Below are positions 5,223-5,254 of a DNA stretch of 5,254 bases, piece by piece. Origin of the DNA: Bacillota bacterium (lineage in GTDB: Bacteria > Bacillota > Clostridia > Lachnospirales > Lachnospiraceae); NCBI GenBank assembly GCA_023420085.1, contig JAEZWQ010000020.1, forward strand, positions 1-5,254, in the 5' to 3' direction. The notes beneath the pieces were generated by a model. That model searched no databases and was not told the origin of the DNA. It saw only the letters and a program-made list of their open reading frames with translations. The position numbers and the translations under genes were made by a program. Numbering within the stretch: position 1 is the first letter of the stretch; every line of letters starts with the position of its first letter.

Positions 5223-5254
5223 AAACATGAGAGTTTGATCCTGGCTCAGGATGA
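5223..5254 (+). rRNA. rrs: 16S ribosomal RNA, 5' end (partial)
   Basis: AGAGTTTGATCCTGGCTCAG (5230-5249), the universal 16S 5' sequence, is followed by GATGA as in mature bacterial 16S. By comparison with E. coli, where this motif starts at base 8, the mature end is near 5223. The gene runs off the right edge after about 32 bases, too few for a genus-level identification. Confidence 0.97.

Noticed and set aside
1..5254. CRISPR array, tRNA gene or tyrosine-recombinase tRNA site
   Set aside because: No regularly spaced short repeats and no tRNA-like cloverleaf or CCA end were found on either strand.

Overview
The window reads as low-GC Firmicutes DNA with a sharp change of base composition inside it. 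The right part (about 2593-5254) is very AT-rich: two sampled 60-base lines inside the methyltransferase gene are 22-23% G+C. It ends in the first bases of a 16S rRNA gene, behind a strong rRNA promoter and leader. That part resembles a clostridial or related chromosome. The left part (about 1-1063) is near 45% G+C, with genes of a kind common in Bacillales and other Firmicutes. The middle (1064-2390) is intermediate and mixed. I cannot name a species.

Layout, left to right. A minus-strand pair encodes a CPBP-family membrane protease (204-824) and, just downstream, a TfoX N-terminal-domain protein cut by the window edge (1-172). Next comes copy 1 of a 202-bp direct repeat (862-1063), then a terminator-like hairpin, and a plus-strand promoter with a strong ribosome binding site driving only a 21-codon ORF. 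A minus-strand GIY-YIG nuclease gene follows (1252-2133), with an upstream region rich in small palindromes. Copy 2 of the repeat is at 2391-2592. Then come the minus-strand rlmD-type 23S rRNA uracil methyltransferase (2557-3918) and, overlapping it by ATGA, a DAHP synthase (3915-4943). Divergently on the plus strand lie the rRNA promoter (5085-5113), leader and 16S 5' end.

The main observation is the repeat. Copies 1 and 2 align without a single gap over 202 bp (159 identities by hand count, about 79%). In rlmD orientation the repeat begins exactly at codon 443, the predicted catalytic Glu. It carries the last 11 codons of rlmD, its intrinsic terminator and about 70 bp beyond. The composition switch coincides with that codon. 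The rumA/rlmD 3' end is a known integration site for some integrative elements, so I infer that DNA to the left entered at this site and rebuilt the rlmD C-terminus. Copy 1, with a fossil EMVCLMTRK-stop tail and a degraded terminator, would mark an earlier or tandem insertion at the same site. The GIY-YIG nuclease gene lies between the two copies as apparent cargo. No recombinase gene is visible, so the element, if real, is non-autonomous, decayed, or extends beyond the left edge.
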